A stretch of 64,000 bases of DNA from Syntrophaceae bacterium UBA6087 (GTDB lineage: Bacteria > Desulfobacterota > Desulfomonilia > UBA1062). The number at the start of each line of letters is the position of its first letter. Positions within the stretch are counted from its first letter, which is position 1. Position numbers and translations under genes: made by a program. The DNA is taken from NCBI GenBank assembly GCA_002448235.1, contig DIXF01000018.1, positions 124,001 to 188,000 of the forward strand. Direction: 5' to 3'. Positions 41,933-50,910 of this stretch are shown here, piece after piece. Under the pieces are notes generated by a model. The model was not told the origin of the DNA, did no database searches, and worked only from the letters and a program-made list of their open reading frames with translations.

Positions 41933-43477
41933 ATGAGACCTTTTCCTGAGTATGATTCATATGATGCACTCGGCCTGGCAGAGCTCGTCAGGAAACGGGA
42001 GGTCGGAGCTGACGAGCTCTGCGAAGAGGCCATCCGCCACATCGAACGCATCAATCCGGAGATCAACGCCGTCATACTCCAGAGGTTCGATTCCGCACGG
42101 AAAGCAGCCCGGGGAAAACTCAAGGAAGGTCCGTTCAGCGGAGTGCCTTTCCTTACCAGGGATCTCCTCACCAGCTACTCCGGCATCCCTCAGACCGCAG
42201 GAGCAGGAAAAGGGTGCGAACCGGATGATAACTGCGAGCTGATGAGGCGCTATATGGCCACGGGCGTTATCGTCCTCGGCGAGACGAATACCCCCGAGTC
42301 GTGCCTGGCCGCCTGCACCGGACCCTTGTCCAACGGCCGCACACGAAACCCCTGGAGCCGGGACCACGAGCCCGGAGGCACCAGCGGAGGGTCAGCGGCT
42401 GCCGTGGCGAGCGGCATGGTGCCGATGGCCTCGGGAAGCGATGCATGCGGGTCGCTTCGCATCCCTGCTTCGTGCTGCGGTCTCTTCGGACTGAAACCTA
42501 CGCGAGGGCGCACGCCCACAGGCCCGAATCATGGAGAGCTCTGGCAGGGGGCGCTGGCGGAGCATGTCGTTACCCGCACCGTACGCGACAGCGCGGCCAT
42601 GCTGGATGCCGTACAGGGGGCGGACATCGGCGCACCGTACGTCATACCGGGGCCCGAGCATTCGTACCTGGAGGAGCTTAAAAAAGAACCGGGAACTCTC
42701 CGGATTGCATTCACCACAAGGTCGCCCCTGGGCACAGAGGTGCACCCCGAGTGCAGAGCCGCGGTGGAAAATGCGGCGCACCTCCTTATGAGCCTCGGCC
42801 ATACGGTAGAGGAGGCAGAGCCTGACATTGACGGATCTGCCATGGCAAAGAGCTTTTTCATGCTTTCATTCGGGGAGACGTCTGCAGATATATCCGAGCT
42901 CAAATCCGTATTGGGCAGAAAGCCCGTTGCTGCGGATCTCGAAGACGCTGCCTGGGTCTTCAAGCTGCTCGGCGACTCTTTCTCGGCCGGAGATTTCGTT
43001 CTCTCCATGAGGCGGTGGAACACCTTTGCCCGGCGGATGGGCCTCTTTCTCAAGAAATACGACCTTTACCTCACCCCCACCCTGGCGACACCGCCGGCCA
43101 GGATCGGCGAGGCAAGGCACAAGCCCCTGGAAAGCCTTCTCATCAAGATCGTCGGCCAGTTCAGCAAGGCGAGCTTTACGACCATGTCGGCCATCATCGA
43201 TGAGTTCGCCGTCGAAAGCCTGGCCGGGAACCCCTTCACTCCGATCGCAAATATCGCGGGACTTCCGGCCATGTCCGTACCGCTCCACTGGACGGCAACA
43301 GGCCTGCCGTGCGGGGTGCAGCTCATCGGTCCCTTCGGCGGCGAGGCTGCCCTATTTAAGCTGGCAGCCCAGCTCGAAAATGCCCGGCCATGGTTCGCCA
43401 GGCGCCCCTATGTCGCGATGCGGGAGAAACGCCTTCCCGGCAATACCCGCATGAGGGTGCAAAGCTGGGGCAATTAA
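41933..43477 (+). CDS. amidase-signature family protein with altered catalytic Lys
   Basis: A 514-residue amidase-signature enzyme. The core GGTSGGSAAAVASGM and the nucleophile segment SDACGSLRIPA are clear. The catalytic lysine, normally in GVPxxxKD, is Arg76 in GVPFLTRD, and the cis-Ser position reads Thr (GGTSGG). Thr is seen in some active family members but Lys to Arg is rare, so activity is doubtful or changed. Not a GatA: no gatC or gatB next to it. Weak ribosome site. Convergent with the acyl-CoA synthetase gene. Confidence 0.85.
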   Translation: MRPFPEYDSYDALGLAELVRKREVGADELCEEAIRHIERINPEINAVILQRFDSARKAARGKLKEGPFSGVPFLTRDLLTSYSGIPQTAGAGKGCEPDDNCELMRRYMATGVIVLGETNTPESCLAACTGPLSNGRTRNPWSRDHEPGGTSGGSAAAVASGMVPMASGSDACGSLRIPASCCGLFGLKPTRGRTPTGPNHGELWQGALAEHVVTRTVRDSAAMLDAVQGADIGAPYVIPGPEHSYLEELKKEPGTLRIAFTTRSPLGTEVHPECRAAVENAAHLLMSLGHTVEEAEPDIDGSAMAKSFFMLSFGETSADISELKSVLGRKPVAADLEDAAWVFKLLGDSFSAGDFVLSMRRWNTFARRMGLFLKKYDLYLTPTLATPPARIGEARHKPLESLLIKIVGQFSKASFTTMSAIIDEFAVESLAGNPFTPIANIAGLPAMSVPLHWTATGLPCGVQLIGPFGGEAALFKLAAQLENARPWFARRPYVAMREKRLPGNTRMRVQSWGN

Positions 43478-43516
43478 CACGGAGCCGGCTCCAACAATCA
43501 TGAGAAGGTCTTTCCT

Positions 43517-45001
43517 CTAGCTTTCCTGCTTCAGTCCGCCGAGATACATGCCGTAATGCGCCATGCCCGCGATTATGGTTACCGCGTCTTCAGGTGTCGA
43601 AAGCGTTACCACGGGCCCGAAGCTTGTCTGCCTCAGGGCGAGACCTTCTTCGGTCAGCCCTACCACAAGTATCGGCTTGCCCGTCTCTTTTTGTATTTTA
43701 CCGATGCCTGATATGACGCGGTCCTCTGCCTGGATCTGCGCCTTGAGCACGGATAGTTTCAGCTCTTTTGAGTAAAGCGTGCCGTCAAACCGCTCCTGAC
43801 AGGCAATGAAATCTTCCACATAGCGCGACCTTCCCACGATGCCGAGGGCGATCAGGGAATCAACCTCGTCCCATTCGGCAAGGGCACGGATCACGTGGAG
43901 ATACAGTTCAGGATCTCCCTCGCCCACTACGTCCACAGGATTCCTTCTGTTCCAGTATTGCGGGAGTCGGGCATCGAGCTCCCTGATGATGGAAGAAGGC
44001 AGTTCGGGCAGAGCAAGGCCTTTATCCTCACACTGATCCGCGGCGACGATACCCCACCCTCCCCCCATGGTCATGACGGCGACCCGGTTGGAAGGCGGAA
44101 TCGGCAGAACGGTCATGGCAGCGGAAACATTCATAAGCTCCGAGGGTGTGTCTACCTGGATGACTCCTACCTGGGTGAACATGGCCGTGTACGTGGAGTA
44201 CGAGCCTGCCAGGGAACCGGTATGCGAACTCGCCGCACTTGAACCGGCTTGTGACCGGCCGGCCTTCAGGGCAACCACCGGCTTTTTCTTTGTCACCTCC
44301 CCGGCGATCTCCATGAATTCCCTGCCGTTGGCTATGCCCTCGATGTACATGGCTATGGCCTTGATCTCATCTTTTCTGCCCATGTAGGCAAGCAGATCGC
44401 TGGCGTGCAGCATTGCCTCATTGCCGGTCCCTGCGTAGAGAGAAAGGCCGACGCCTTTCTGGGCTATCCACTTTATAATCTGCAGACCCAGGTTGCCGCT
44501 CTGGGAGATTACCGCAAGACCTCCGGGTTTTGCGGCCGTGGAAGTCGGCAGGGCCTCGAAATAGTGATGAGCCGAGGCTATGCCCATGGTATTCGGCCCG
44601 ATGAATACGATGCCGCCCTGGCGGGCGATATCCATGATCTCCCTTTCGATCCGCGCACCTTCGTCGCCCATTTCCCTGAACCCGGAAGAAATGATCACGG
44701 CAGCGGCAATGCCTTTCGCTACGCACTCTTTCAAGGCATTGGGTATATGTGTAGCCGGTATGACCAGCACGGCAAGGTCTACAGGCTCGGGAATCGCCGT
44801 CAGGTTTGGATAACACGTGATCCCCAGGATCTTGTCCTTTTTGGGATTAACAGGGAAGACTTTCCCTTTATAATCCCAGCCGAGGATCGATGTGACAATG
44901 AGGTTCCCCCATTTCACCGGCACTTCCGATGCACCGACCACAGCCACTGAAGACGGATAAAACATCTTATCAAGCTTGTTGTTCAGTTCGATTCTGTCCA
45001 T
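43517..45001 (-). CDS. acyl-CoA synthetase (NDP-forming), alpha-type subunit
   Basis: A 494-residue CoA-binding and ligase protein of the ADP-forming acetyl-CoA synthetase family. The N-terminal CoA-binding domain starts at FYPSSVAVVGAS, the ligase-CoA domains follow, and the phosphorylated catalytic His lies in SSHTGSLAGS (about residue 260). The ATP-grasp (beta) domain is missing from the chain, and no beta gene is adjacent, so it needs a partner encoded elsewhere. It could conserve ATP at the end of the acyl-CoA pathway or activate the acid at its start. Good ribosome site. Confidence 0.88.
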   Translation of the reverse strand: MDRIELNNKLDKMFYPSSVAVVGASEVPVKWGNLIVTSILGWDYKGKVFPVNPKKDKILGITCYPNLTAIPEPVDLAVLVIPATHIPNALKECVAKGIAAAVIISSGFREMGDEGARIEREIMDIARQGGIVFIGPNTMGIASAHHYFEALPTSTAAKPGGLAVISQSGNLGLQIIKWIAQKGVGLSLYAGTGNEAMLHASDLLAYMGRKDEIKAIAMYIEGIANGREFMEIAGEVTKKKPVVALKAGRSQAGSSAASSHTGSLAGSYSTYTAMFTQVGVIQVDTPSELMNVSAAMTVLPIPPSNRVAVMTMGGGWGIVAADQCEDKGLALPELPSSIIRELDARLPQYWNRRNPVDVVGEGDPELYLHVIRALAEWDEVDSLIALGIVGRSRYVEDFIACQERFDGTLYSKELKLSVLKAQIQAEDRVISGIGKIQKETGKPILVVGLTEEGLALRQTSFGPVVTLSTPEDAVTIIAGMAHYGMYLGGLKQES

Positions 45002-45157
45002 TTTTTATCCCTCACCGGATGTCGTTCAGAGAAGCGTACATACCTTTGACTCCCCTTATTCCTTTGTACGAAACTCATCTTATAAAGACCACCACATAAC
45101 TGCAAGGGGTTATTGAACGAGGCAATCATTGATTTAAGATCTGAGGATTCAATAAAA

Positions 45158-45183
45158 AGGCAGGGCCGTGAAGAGCCCTGCCT
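45158..45183 (-). terminator. intrinsic terminator of the PEP-CTERM gene
   Basis: Perfect 9-bp stem AGGCAGGGC / GCCCTGCCT with an 8-nt loop; on the minus strand a T-rich stretch follows. It is 25 bp after the stop. Confidence 0.8.
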
Positions 45184-45207
45184 CTGTTTTCCGGATAAGT
45201 AAGCTAC

Positions 45208-45819
45208 TTACTTGCCAATCTTCTTCCTGAACCCTGCAAGACCAAGAAGGCCCGAGCCAAGGAGCAGGAGGGTGGCGGGCTCGGGGACCGGGGCTGTTCC
45301 GTTATCGCCGTTTACCGTCAACGTGGATGAATCAAGATAAAAATCACCAAAATCCGATGAAACCAAAACGTTTAACGTGCCGTCATGCCAGATATCCAAA
45401 GTGCCCCAAACATTTCCCGTGTATGTTTCCGATCCGTTCGTAAAAGTATACGCATGCGACTCAAGGCCGAAAGAGATCTTGGCACTCTCAGTTCCATCCG
45501 GGGTAGTAACGGTTACCCAGTCCCAGATGGGAAAGATCCACCAATACCCAACAACCTTGTATACGCTGGTTGTATCATTGGTGTTATCATCATATAATCC
45601 GACTTCCAGACTGAAGGAGTCAATCGTATCATTGCCACCCGTCCACCAGGATGAAAAACCATCATCCGAGATGTCATGCCAATAGCTGTAAGTAGGCGGA
45701 ATCAGTATATCCGGGTCGAAATCTTTTGTATCGGTCCATGTTACCGGGACAGCCATTGCACTTCCCACCAACCCGAAGAACAGTGCCGCCGTACAGAATG
45801 CCAACAATAACCTTTTCAT
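45208..45819 (-). CDS. PEP-CTERM sorting-domain secreted protein
   Basis: A 203-residue exported protein with a signal peptide (1-23) and the C-terminal PEP-CTERM signal: VPEPATLLLLGSGLLGLAGF and a basic end, recognised by exosortase. The mature domain is an all-beta, Thr/Asp-rich sequence with no recognised enzyme motif. Such proteins belong to the exopolysaccharide/biofilm matrix system. Start at 45819 chosen for the AGAGGAG ribosome site; an upstream ATG adds 27 residues of no clear signal. The exosortase is not in the window. Confidence 0.9.
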   Translation of the reverse strand: MKRLLLAFCTAALFFGLVGSAMAVPVTWTDTKDFDPDILIPPTYSYWHDISDDGFSSWWTGGNDTIDSFSLEVGLYDDNTNDTTSVYKVVGYWWIFPIWDWVTVTTPDGTESAKISFGLESHAYTFTNGSETYTGNVWGTLDIWHDGTLNVLVSSDFGDFYLDSSTLTVNGDNGTAPVPEPATLLLLGSGLLGLAGFRKKIGK

Positions 45820-46112
45820 ATTCAACTCCTCTGAGCTATTATTAAAATCAATACCCTCTGACTTTTGATATTCCAAGCAACTACCATACCATCCATTCAA
45901 ATAAATGAATTCACTTCATTATTAATAATGATACCGCCCTCAGCCTCCATCATTGCAAAATAATCCGACAATCCTGAATACCCGCACCGTCCCGTTTTGC
46001 GGCAGAACTATGTAACCTATAGTAATTATAAGTCAATTAACGATCACCCGGAATATTGCAGTGTCGATAAAGTTAACAAGCAGGACCCGGTTTTGGTGAA
46101 TAGGAGAGTGAC
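45820..46112. other. gene-free AT-rich stretch
   Basis: 293 bp between the start of the PEP-CTERM gene and the 3' end of the XRE gene, on one strand. It should carry the PEP-CTERM promoter, which I cannot fix; no strong hairpin or gene seen. Confidence 0.3.
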
Positions 46113-46562
46113 TCAATGAGTCTTGTCACCTGTTTTTGTCAACTTGTCGCTTATCAGTTCAAGCTGCTCAATCTCAGAAGAGAAATGGTCCACGCTCCTG
46201 TTCAGAGCCGGGTACACATCAGCAATCTGAGCCGTTTCGATAATCAGTTGCTGTATGTTCCTGATTTCGTTGTTGACCAGGCGGCTTAAGTGATCGAGTT
46301 CCAGTCTGGAGAGATCTGTGGTTTTCGTCTCTCTCCTTTCTTGTGGTTTCTCAATCTTCCTCGTTTTCTTCTTTTCTACTTTGATCAATTCTTCAACCGG
46401 CTCCCCGAGAGCTTCAGACAACTTGATCAACACTTTTCTGCTCGGCCTTTGCGGAGGATTCTTTTCATATGTCGAGATGGTATTTGCCGATATTCCGCTG
46501 ATCTCTGAAAGCCGGCTCATGGTGAGCCCCTTTGATTTGCGTGTTTCCGTTAACTGATTCAT
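46113..46562 (-). CDS. XRE-family transcriptional regulator
   Basis: A 149-residue protein: Cro/C1 helix-turn-helix at residues 1-60 (MNQLTETRKSKGLTMSRLSEISGISANTISTYEK), a basic linker (64-85), and a coiled-coil C-terminus with no metabolite domain. Probably a local regulator; targets unknown. It lies 91 bp from a small Cys-rich gene on the same strand. Confidence 0.83.
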   Translation of the reverse strand: MNQLTETRKSKGLTMSRLSEISGISANTISTYEKNPPQRPSRKVLIKLSEALGEPVEELIKVEKKKTRKIEKPQERRETKTTDLSRLELDHLSRLVNNEIRNIQQLIIETAQIADVYPALNRSVDHFSSEIEQLELISDKLTKTGDKTH

Positions 46563-46653
46563 AAAAATCCTTTCCCTGAATAGTTATTTCCTGAAGATTA
46601 TAATGTTTGGTTATTTCCAAAAAACAATAACAGGGTTTTAAAAAGTGCAGGTA

Positions 46654-46842
46654 TCACGAGTGCCCTTTTTTCTTAAACAATTGGCATTCTATCCCTGAGT
46701 TGATATACATTTCCTTGCATGGCATTATTCGTGACTTGAATCTGACTGCCCTGCAGCCGTAAGGGAAGCTCGGATCATAGGTGATATAGAAATATTTACA
46801 GTTGAAACAGTTGATCTTTGACGGCTTTGTCTTTTGTTCCAC
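46654..46842 (-). CDS. small Cys-rich protein (CxxC-type, possible metal or nucleic-acid binder)
   Basis: A 62-residue protein starting at GTG 46842, with Cys at CFNC, YGC, PC and ECQ positions: six cysteines in total, four of them in a CxxC-...-C...C pattern suggesting a zinc knuckle or Fe-S site. The NCFNCKYFYITYDPSFPYGCRAVRF pattern is conserved in small proteins of many anaerobes and proteobacteria that are often mislabelled as uracil-DNA glycosylase; there is no glycosylase fold here. It is read from memory of the pattern, not by search. Confidence 0.6.
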   Translation of the reverse strand: MEQKTKPSKINCFNCKYFYITYDPSFPYGCRAVRFKSRIMPCKEMYINSGIECQLFKKKGHS

Positions 46843-46879
46843 GTATTAAGCTCACTTAAGTGTAGTTTATCTTATCCGC

Positions 46880-46945
46880 CCCGCAAGGGCGTCGTACGAA
46901 AAGTCGACGCGGTGAAAGGCAACGAATCGTCTCCCCATTTGTCCA
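46880..46945 (+). ncRNA. candidate structured RNA element
   Basis: Between the Cys-rich gene and the 65-codon gene: a GCCC-CGCAA-GGGC hairpin, then CGTCG / CGACG with a 10-nt loop, then GGTGAAAGGC. It faintly recalls GEMM riboswitch text but does not match its consensus. Unproven. Confidence 0.2.
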
Positions 46946-46959
46946 TTGTATAATATATT

Positions 46960-47157
46960 GTGGCGGAAAGCCCAACCCCTATAAGTAGGTATGTGAACGA
47001 TATTCAGGCCGGAGCACCCATAAATCCTTGGGAAAAGCATATGAGTGGATATCGGCCTTCGTACATCTTCAACTCGGTTTATAATCCCAATAAATCGGGT
47101 CGTTTATTGCCGCAGCATTTTGAAAGAAGAAGGGAAAAGCTAAAAAAGGATACTTGA
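46960..47157 (+). CDS. hypothetical 65-residue protein
   Basis: Starts at GTG (46960), encodes a hydrophilic, Tyr- and Pro-rich protein with the segments PINPWEKHMSGYRPSY and PQHFERRREKLKKD. A TATAAT lies immediately upstream (46949), which makes a leaderless start or an internal ATG at 47041 possible. No family recognised. Nothing opposite to it looks better. Confidence 0.45.
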   Translation: MAESPTPISRYVNDIQAGAPINPWEKHMSGYRPSYIFNSVYNPNKSGRLLPQHFERRREKLKKDT

Positions 47158-47394
47158 AACATAATGCTGAGGTCTGGTATAAAGAGAAGGTAAATTGGAA
47201 AACCGACAAATAAGATAGCTCGCAACCAATAATATATGGGTTTTGATTCCTCGTGGGAAGAAAAGCCCCAAAGTAAGTTTATCAAGCAGCTTAGATAAAC
47301 GAAAGTTGGGCTACATCAGAGGGGGACGATCGCTGATTCAGGAATTCCCCGATGGGACTAACTGCCTAGAGATTAAAAAAACAGGAGCTTACAC

Positions 47395-48144
47395 ATGATG
47401 ATACGTGACATCATCCAGAAACAAGGGGAAGTGATCTTCCGGTACAGGGGGTACATACCTCTTTTCATACTTCCCGTCATGCTGTTTGTGCTGCAGGATT
47501 CCGAGTGGATAGAGCTTCAATTCGGGGATCTGGTCGACGATGTATACGACTGGGCCTGCTTCGGAATCAGTATGGCAGGTATCGTGCTCCGAGTGGCCAC
47601 CGTCGGCTTCCTTCCCCGTCGGACATCCGGCCGTAATACGAGAAAGGGACAGGTCGCTGATGAGCTGAATACGACAGGAATGTACTCGATCGTTCGGCAT
47701 CCTCTGTATCTTGCCAATACGGTTATCCTGATCGGATTTCTGCTCGCAACCGGCAGTTTCTTGTTTACGATGGTGGGGCTGCTGGCGTGCTGCCTGCACT
47801 ATGAGAGAGTGACATGCGCTGAAGAGTCTTTTCTGTTGGATCAATATGGCGTGCAATACTCGTCGTGGGCAGACACGACTCCGGCATTCTTTCCGCAGAC
47901 ATCCCTCTGGATTCCGCCCAAGCGTCAGTTCTGCTGGCGGACCGCCCTGAAGCGTGAATACCAGACAGCGTTTGGAGTGATCATCGTGTTCACCCTTTTA
48001 GACTACGTGGAGGACTTGCTGGCCCTTGGCAGCCTTGAGCTGGAAGTCGAGATGACGGCCCTCTTTTTATTCGCCTCGGTTGTGTTCCTGCTGTTGAGAT
48101 ACCTGCACAAGAAGACGCGCCTGCTCCATGTCGCCGGAAGGTGA
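47395..48144 (+). CDS. ICMT/PEMT-like membrane methyltransferase
   Basis: A 249-residue integral membrane protein with about five to six helices and the isoprenylcysteine/phospholipid methyltransferase motif GMYSIVRHPLYLANTVILIG (about residues 102-121), and the conserved Glu in CAEESFLLDQYG. The preceding GRNTRKGQVADELNTTG strongly recalls LmtA, which methylates the 1-phosphate of lipid A in Leptospira. A lipid-phosphate methyltransferase role is thus likely, without proof of the lipid. Good ribosome site (AGGAGCTTACAC). Monocistronic. Confidence 0.75.
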   Translation: MMIRDIIQKQGEVIFRYRGYIPLFILPVMLFVLQDSEWIELQFGDLVDDVYDWACFGISMAGIVLRVATVGFLPRRTSGRNTRKGQVADELNTTGMYSIVRHPLYLANTVILIGFLLATGSFLFTMVGLLACCLHYERVTCAEESFLLDQYGVQYSSWADTTPAFFPQTSLWIPPKRQFCWRTALKREYQTAFGVIIVFTLLDYVEDLLALGSLELEVEMTALFLFASVVFLLLRYLHKKTRLLHVAGR

Positions 48145-48442
48145 AACGCAGACCGACAGCTTCATATATCGGGTGTCGGATTCAGGCCTGGCGATTTTAC
48201 CGAAGTGATCTCTCCTGCAGGCAGCTCATTATGATTGTCATGGATGACATTTCTATCGAGTTCGCCGGCTGACATTATCAAAAATGTCGAAACATATCGA
48301 CCGGGATCAATTGATACTCAAGTAATAACACTTATTTATTATTAAGGGGTCACGCCATTCATCATGGTAGGCATCTGCCTTGTATACCGTGATGATGATA
48401 GATCCCATTGCATTGAAGTTTGCGTAAAAAGGAGGGATCTTA
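48145..48442. other. gene-free stretch before the lipoprotein hydrolase
   Basis: About 298 bp. It holds a short inverted repeat CCGACA / TGTCGG near 48149-48174 and the AT-rich promoter region of the lipoprotein hydrolase. No gene seen. Confidence 0.3.
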
Positions 48443-49726
48443 ATGATCGCATCCAAACGTGACAGCCTCGTACTTGTGCCCCTTGTATTTTTCCTGTGTG
48501 CTTTCGTAGCTTCATGCGGTGGCGACAGTGACGGCAGCAGCAATCCGCCGGGCGCCGAGGCCTTGACCGACGTCGTGCAGCCTTTGCCGTTGCCGGGCCC
48601 CTATGCGGTTGCGTGCAGCAACGTCGTCCAGGATTTCACTCGAGTGGGCGCCGGCGAGGATGTGACGAGCTATTGGGAAGGCCTGCCATCCGACGACGGC
48701 ACGGCGCGTTATGCGACCGATCTGCTGGCCGACCCGGATAACACGCTGATCGCCACGGTGACCGCGCCTGAGGACTCGGATCTCTACGGTGAGTTTGCCG
48801 GACAGGAGGTCGAGTTCGTTGTGCTCGTGTGCTACCCTACTACGGCCGACAACCCCCGCCCCGGCTATCCGCTCAATCCGCCCCAGACAGACCTGGTTGT
48901 GCCGCACATGCAGACCGGAGCGGATGCGCCGTTATTCGCGGACGCCTCGGTTCGTTATCCGATTGTGGCTTTTTCGCACGGCTACATGGGCAGCCCGATC
49001 TCCTCGGATGACTACTTTAGGGCAATATCCATTATCGCGAGTTACGGCTATGTGGTAATCGCCCCGTTTCACGGCGACCTGCGCTTTTCCAACCTCAAGA
49101 TCGACGACCTCGACGACGCCATTGCCGTGGCGTTGCGCCTGGACAATTTTACGGCGATGCAGGCACTGCGCCCGCTCTCTGTATCAGCGGCGCTTGACCT
49201 CGTTCTCGCGCATCCGCAATGGAATGCTCACATCGATGAGACGCAGATCGGCGGTTTCGGGGCGAGCATGGGAGGCGAGACCATGCTGCTGCTTAGCGGC
49301 GCAGGCCTGACGACCTCATACTTCGACCTCGGGTCGTCGTGGGAACAGGTCACCCTTGATGAGCGGATCAAGGCGGCGGTCGGCTACGTGCCGTATTTCG
49401 GGCAGCCGGTCCTGCCTGCGTTCGGACGCGACCAGCAGGGACTCGAAGGCATCGATCTGCCGTTCCTTGCGATAAGCGGGACAGAAGACACGACCGCTCC
49501 GATCAGCGAAGCGGAGACCGGCATATCGCGCCTCACCGGGAACCGCAGGCTGGTTGCCCTCTCGGGCGTGGCACACGAGTTCGACGAGCCCTCGATGGAC
49601 GACATCTTTACGTGGACATTGACGTTCCTCGACGCCGAGGTCCGCGGCGATCCCGAGGCGGCACTCCGTCTTTCCACGATGGGGAGTGTGGAGGGCGGAG
49701 GCGATGACAGCGTCGTGCTTTTCTAA
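48443..49726 (+). CDS. lipoprotein alpha/beta hydrolase (PAF-acetylhydrolase/dienelactone-like)
   Basis: A 427-residue lipoprotein: signal peptide with lipobox VASC (Cys about 26), a Gly/Ser-rich linker, then an alpha/beta hydrolase with the elbow GGFGASMGG (nucleophile Ser), acid Asp in SGTEDTTAP and base His in LSGVAHEF. Secreted and anchored on the periplasmic side of a membrane. Codon use looks richer in GC (many GCG, GAC, CTG) than that of its neighbours, possibly a transferred gene. Ribosome site AAAGGAGGG. Substrate unknown. Confidence 0.85.
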   Translation: MIASKRDSLVLVPLVFFLCAFVASCGGDSDGSSNPPGAEALTDVVQPLPLPGPYAVACSNVVQDFTRVGAGEDVTSYWEGLPSDDGTARYATDLLADPDNTLIATVTAPEDSDLYGEFAGQEVEFVVLVCYPTTADNPRPGYPLNPPQTDLVVPHMQTGADAPLFADASVRYPIVAFSHGYMGSPISSDDYFRAISIIASYGYVVIAPFHGDLRFSNLKIDDLDDAIAVALRLDNFTAMQALRPLSVSAALDLVLAHPQWNAHIDETQIGGFGASMGGETMLLLSGAGLTTSYFDLGSSWEQVTLDERIKAAVGYVPYFGQPVLPAFGRDQQGLEGIDLPFLAISGTEDTTAPISEAETGISRLTGNRRLVALSGVAHEFDEPSMDDIFTWTLTFLDAEVRGDPEAALRLSTMGSVEGGGDDSVVLF

Positions 49727-49969
49727 AACAGCCTGCCATAATTGTGACGAGGGAGCGACGGCGGACTGGTGCCGTGTGGCCGGGCTTGGGACAGGAACTG
49801 CCGTATGGCGGCACCCGCTCAATCGAGATTCGCCTCCCTGCGCAGGGATATCCCGCGCGTAGGGAAAAGTTCCGCGGTTGATGTTGCAGATGCCTTGGCA
49901 GTGCTGCAGAAAAGAGAGGAATTTCACAGGCAGGCTGTGGTATCATCTTTGCCGGAAGGAGGTAGGACC

Positions 49970-50386
49970 ATGGGAACGTATCGCGCTCTTCAATACCCGG
50001 GACTTGTCCTTGCCATCCTCCTGCTCCTCTCGTGCGCCTCCATGAACGAGCCCAAGCCCTATGAGCTGAGCCAGCCCTTGAGCAGGCTCACCATGACGAT
50101 ACAGACCATTGTCCTTTTTCCCGAGGGCGGGGAACCTTTGTCCGATGACCGGCTCATCGAAGCCGCATGGCGGGAAAGGCCCGAGCTCATGGGCTATTTC
50201 CAAGGCCTGCCTATCAGGGTGAGGCGAAGCGGCACGGACGTAGTGGTGCTTTTATGCTCGCCGGACGGCAGATATGCATGGATGGAGGATGCCTCCTGGA
50301 CCCCGGGCGTGGACCTGGAGTGGCACGAGATCGACCCGAAGCGTCCTGCCGAGTTCTCCCTGGATCCGGGCGTAAGGCACGATTAG
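49970..50386 (+). CDS. small lipoprotein
   Basis: A 138-residue protein beginning MGTYRAL with a signal peptide and lipobox LLSC (about residue 22). The rest has no recognised domain; short beta strands with a PEGGEPLSDDR loop. The start is fixed by GGAGG 8 nt upstream; a longer frame from 49769 is only the 5' continuation. It is followed by a further lipoprotein gene at 50538. Confidence 0.7.
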   Translation: MGTYRALQYPGLVLAILLLLSCASMNEPKPYELSQPLSRLTMTIQTIVLFPEGGEPLSDDRLIEAAWRERPELMGYFQGLPIRVRRSGTDVVVLLCSPDGRYAWMEDASWTPGVDLEWHEIDPKRPAEFSLDPGVRHD

Positions 50387-50537
50387 GGCTCATGCTTGTC
50401 TCGTCCGCAGCCCCGACCGACTTCTCAAGGAACAGGATCATCAATCCGGCGCCGTAAAGCGGAACCATCGACTTGTCCGACGATCCTCATGGGCTATCTT
50501 AAAAATTCTAAGATGCTCCTGCTCCGCAGAAAGGAGG

Positions 50538-50876
50538 ATGCAAGTGAAGATTCTGAGACTCGTGATTCCCGGCATGCTGATCGTTCTGCTCATATGCGGA
50601 TGCTCAGGCCGCCAGAAAGAGCTCCTCGCCCAGGACTATACGGTCATGACGAATGATGAGCTCCTGCGGTATTATTACGAGCTGAATGACGAGATCAACC
50701 GGTGCGTGAACGAATCCAACAGGACCTCCGTGGGAGTAGGAACAGGGTACGGGATAAGCAGGCTCGGCGTGTGGCTGGGCTTATCCAGAGGCATTTCGAC
50801 ATGCAATCCCGAGCAGCTCCGACAAAGGAGAATCGATGTCCTGGTCGAACTGCAACGCCGGGGAATCAACCCGTGA
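50538..50876 (+). CDS. small lipoprotein with a glycine-rich loop
   Basis: A 112-residue lipoprotein: lipobox LICGC (Cys about 22), then a helical section YYYELNDEINRCVNESNR and a short GVGTGYGISRLGVWLG segment. Ribosome site AAAGGAGG. Function not recognisable. The preceding gene is on the same strand about 150 bp away. Confidence 0.72.
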   Translation: MQVKILRLVIPGMLIVLLICGCSGRQKELLAQDYTVMTNDELLRYYYELNDEINRCVNESNRTSVGVGTGYGISRLGVWLGLSRGISTCNPEQLRQRRIDVLVELQRRGINP

Positions 50877-50910
50877 GGTACAGATACATGCTCGAGAGGC
50901 TGCTTATGAA

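Noticed and set aside
43481..43492. Perfect palindrome GGAGCCGGCTCC between convergent genes
   Set aside because: No loop for a hairpin and no U-tract; a single copy at a gene junction is not informative.
46124..46149. TGTCA repeats with 8-bp period (TGTCA at 46137 and TGTCG at 46145)
   Set aside because: They lie in the 3' coding end of the XRE gene and no sigma-54 promoter follows at the right distance, so chance is the better explanation.
47079..47285. Hydrophobic open frame of 68 codons on the minus strand
   Set aside because: It overlaps the 65-codon gene, has no ribosome site, and its composition is that of an AT-rich shadow.
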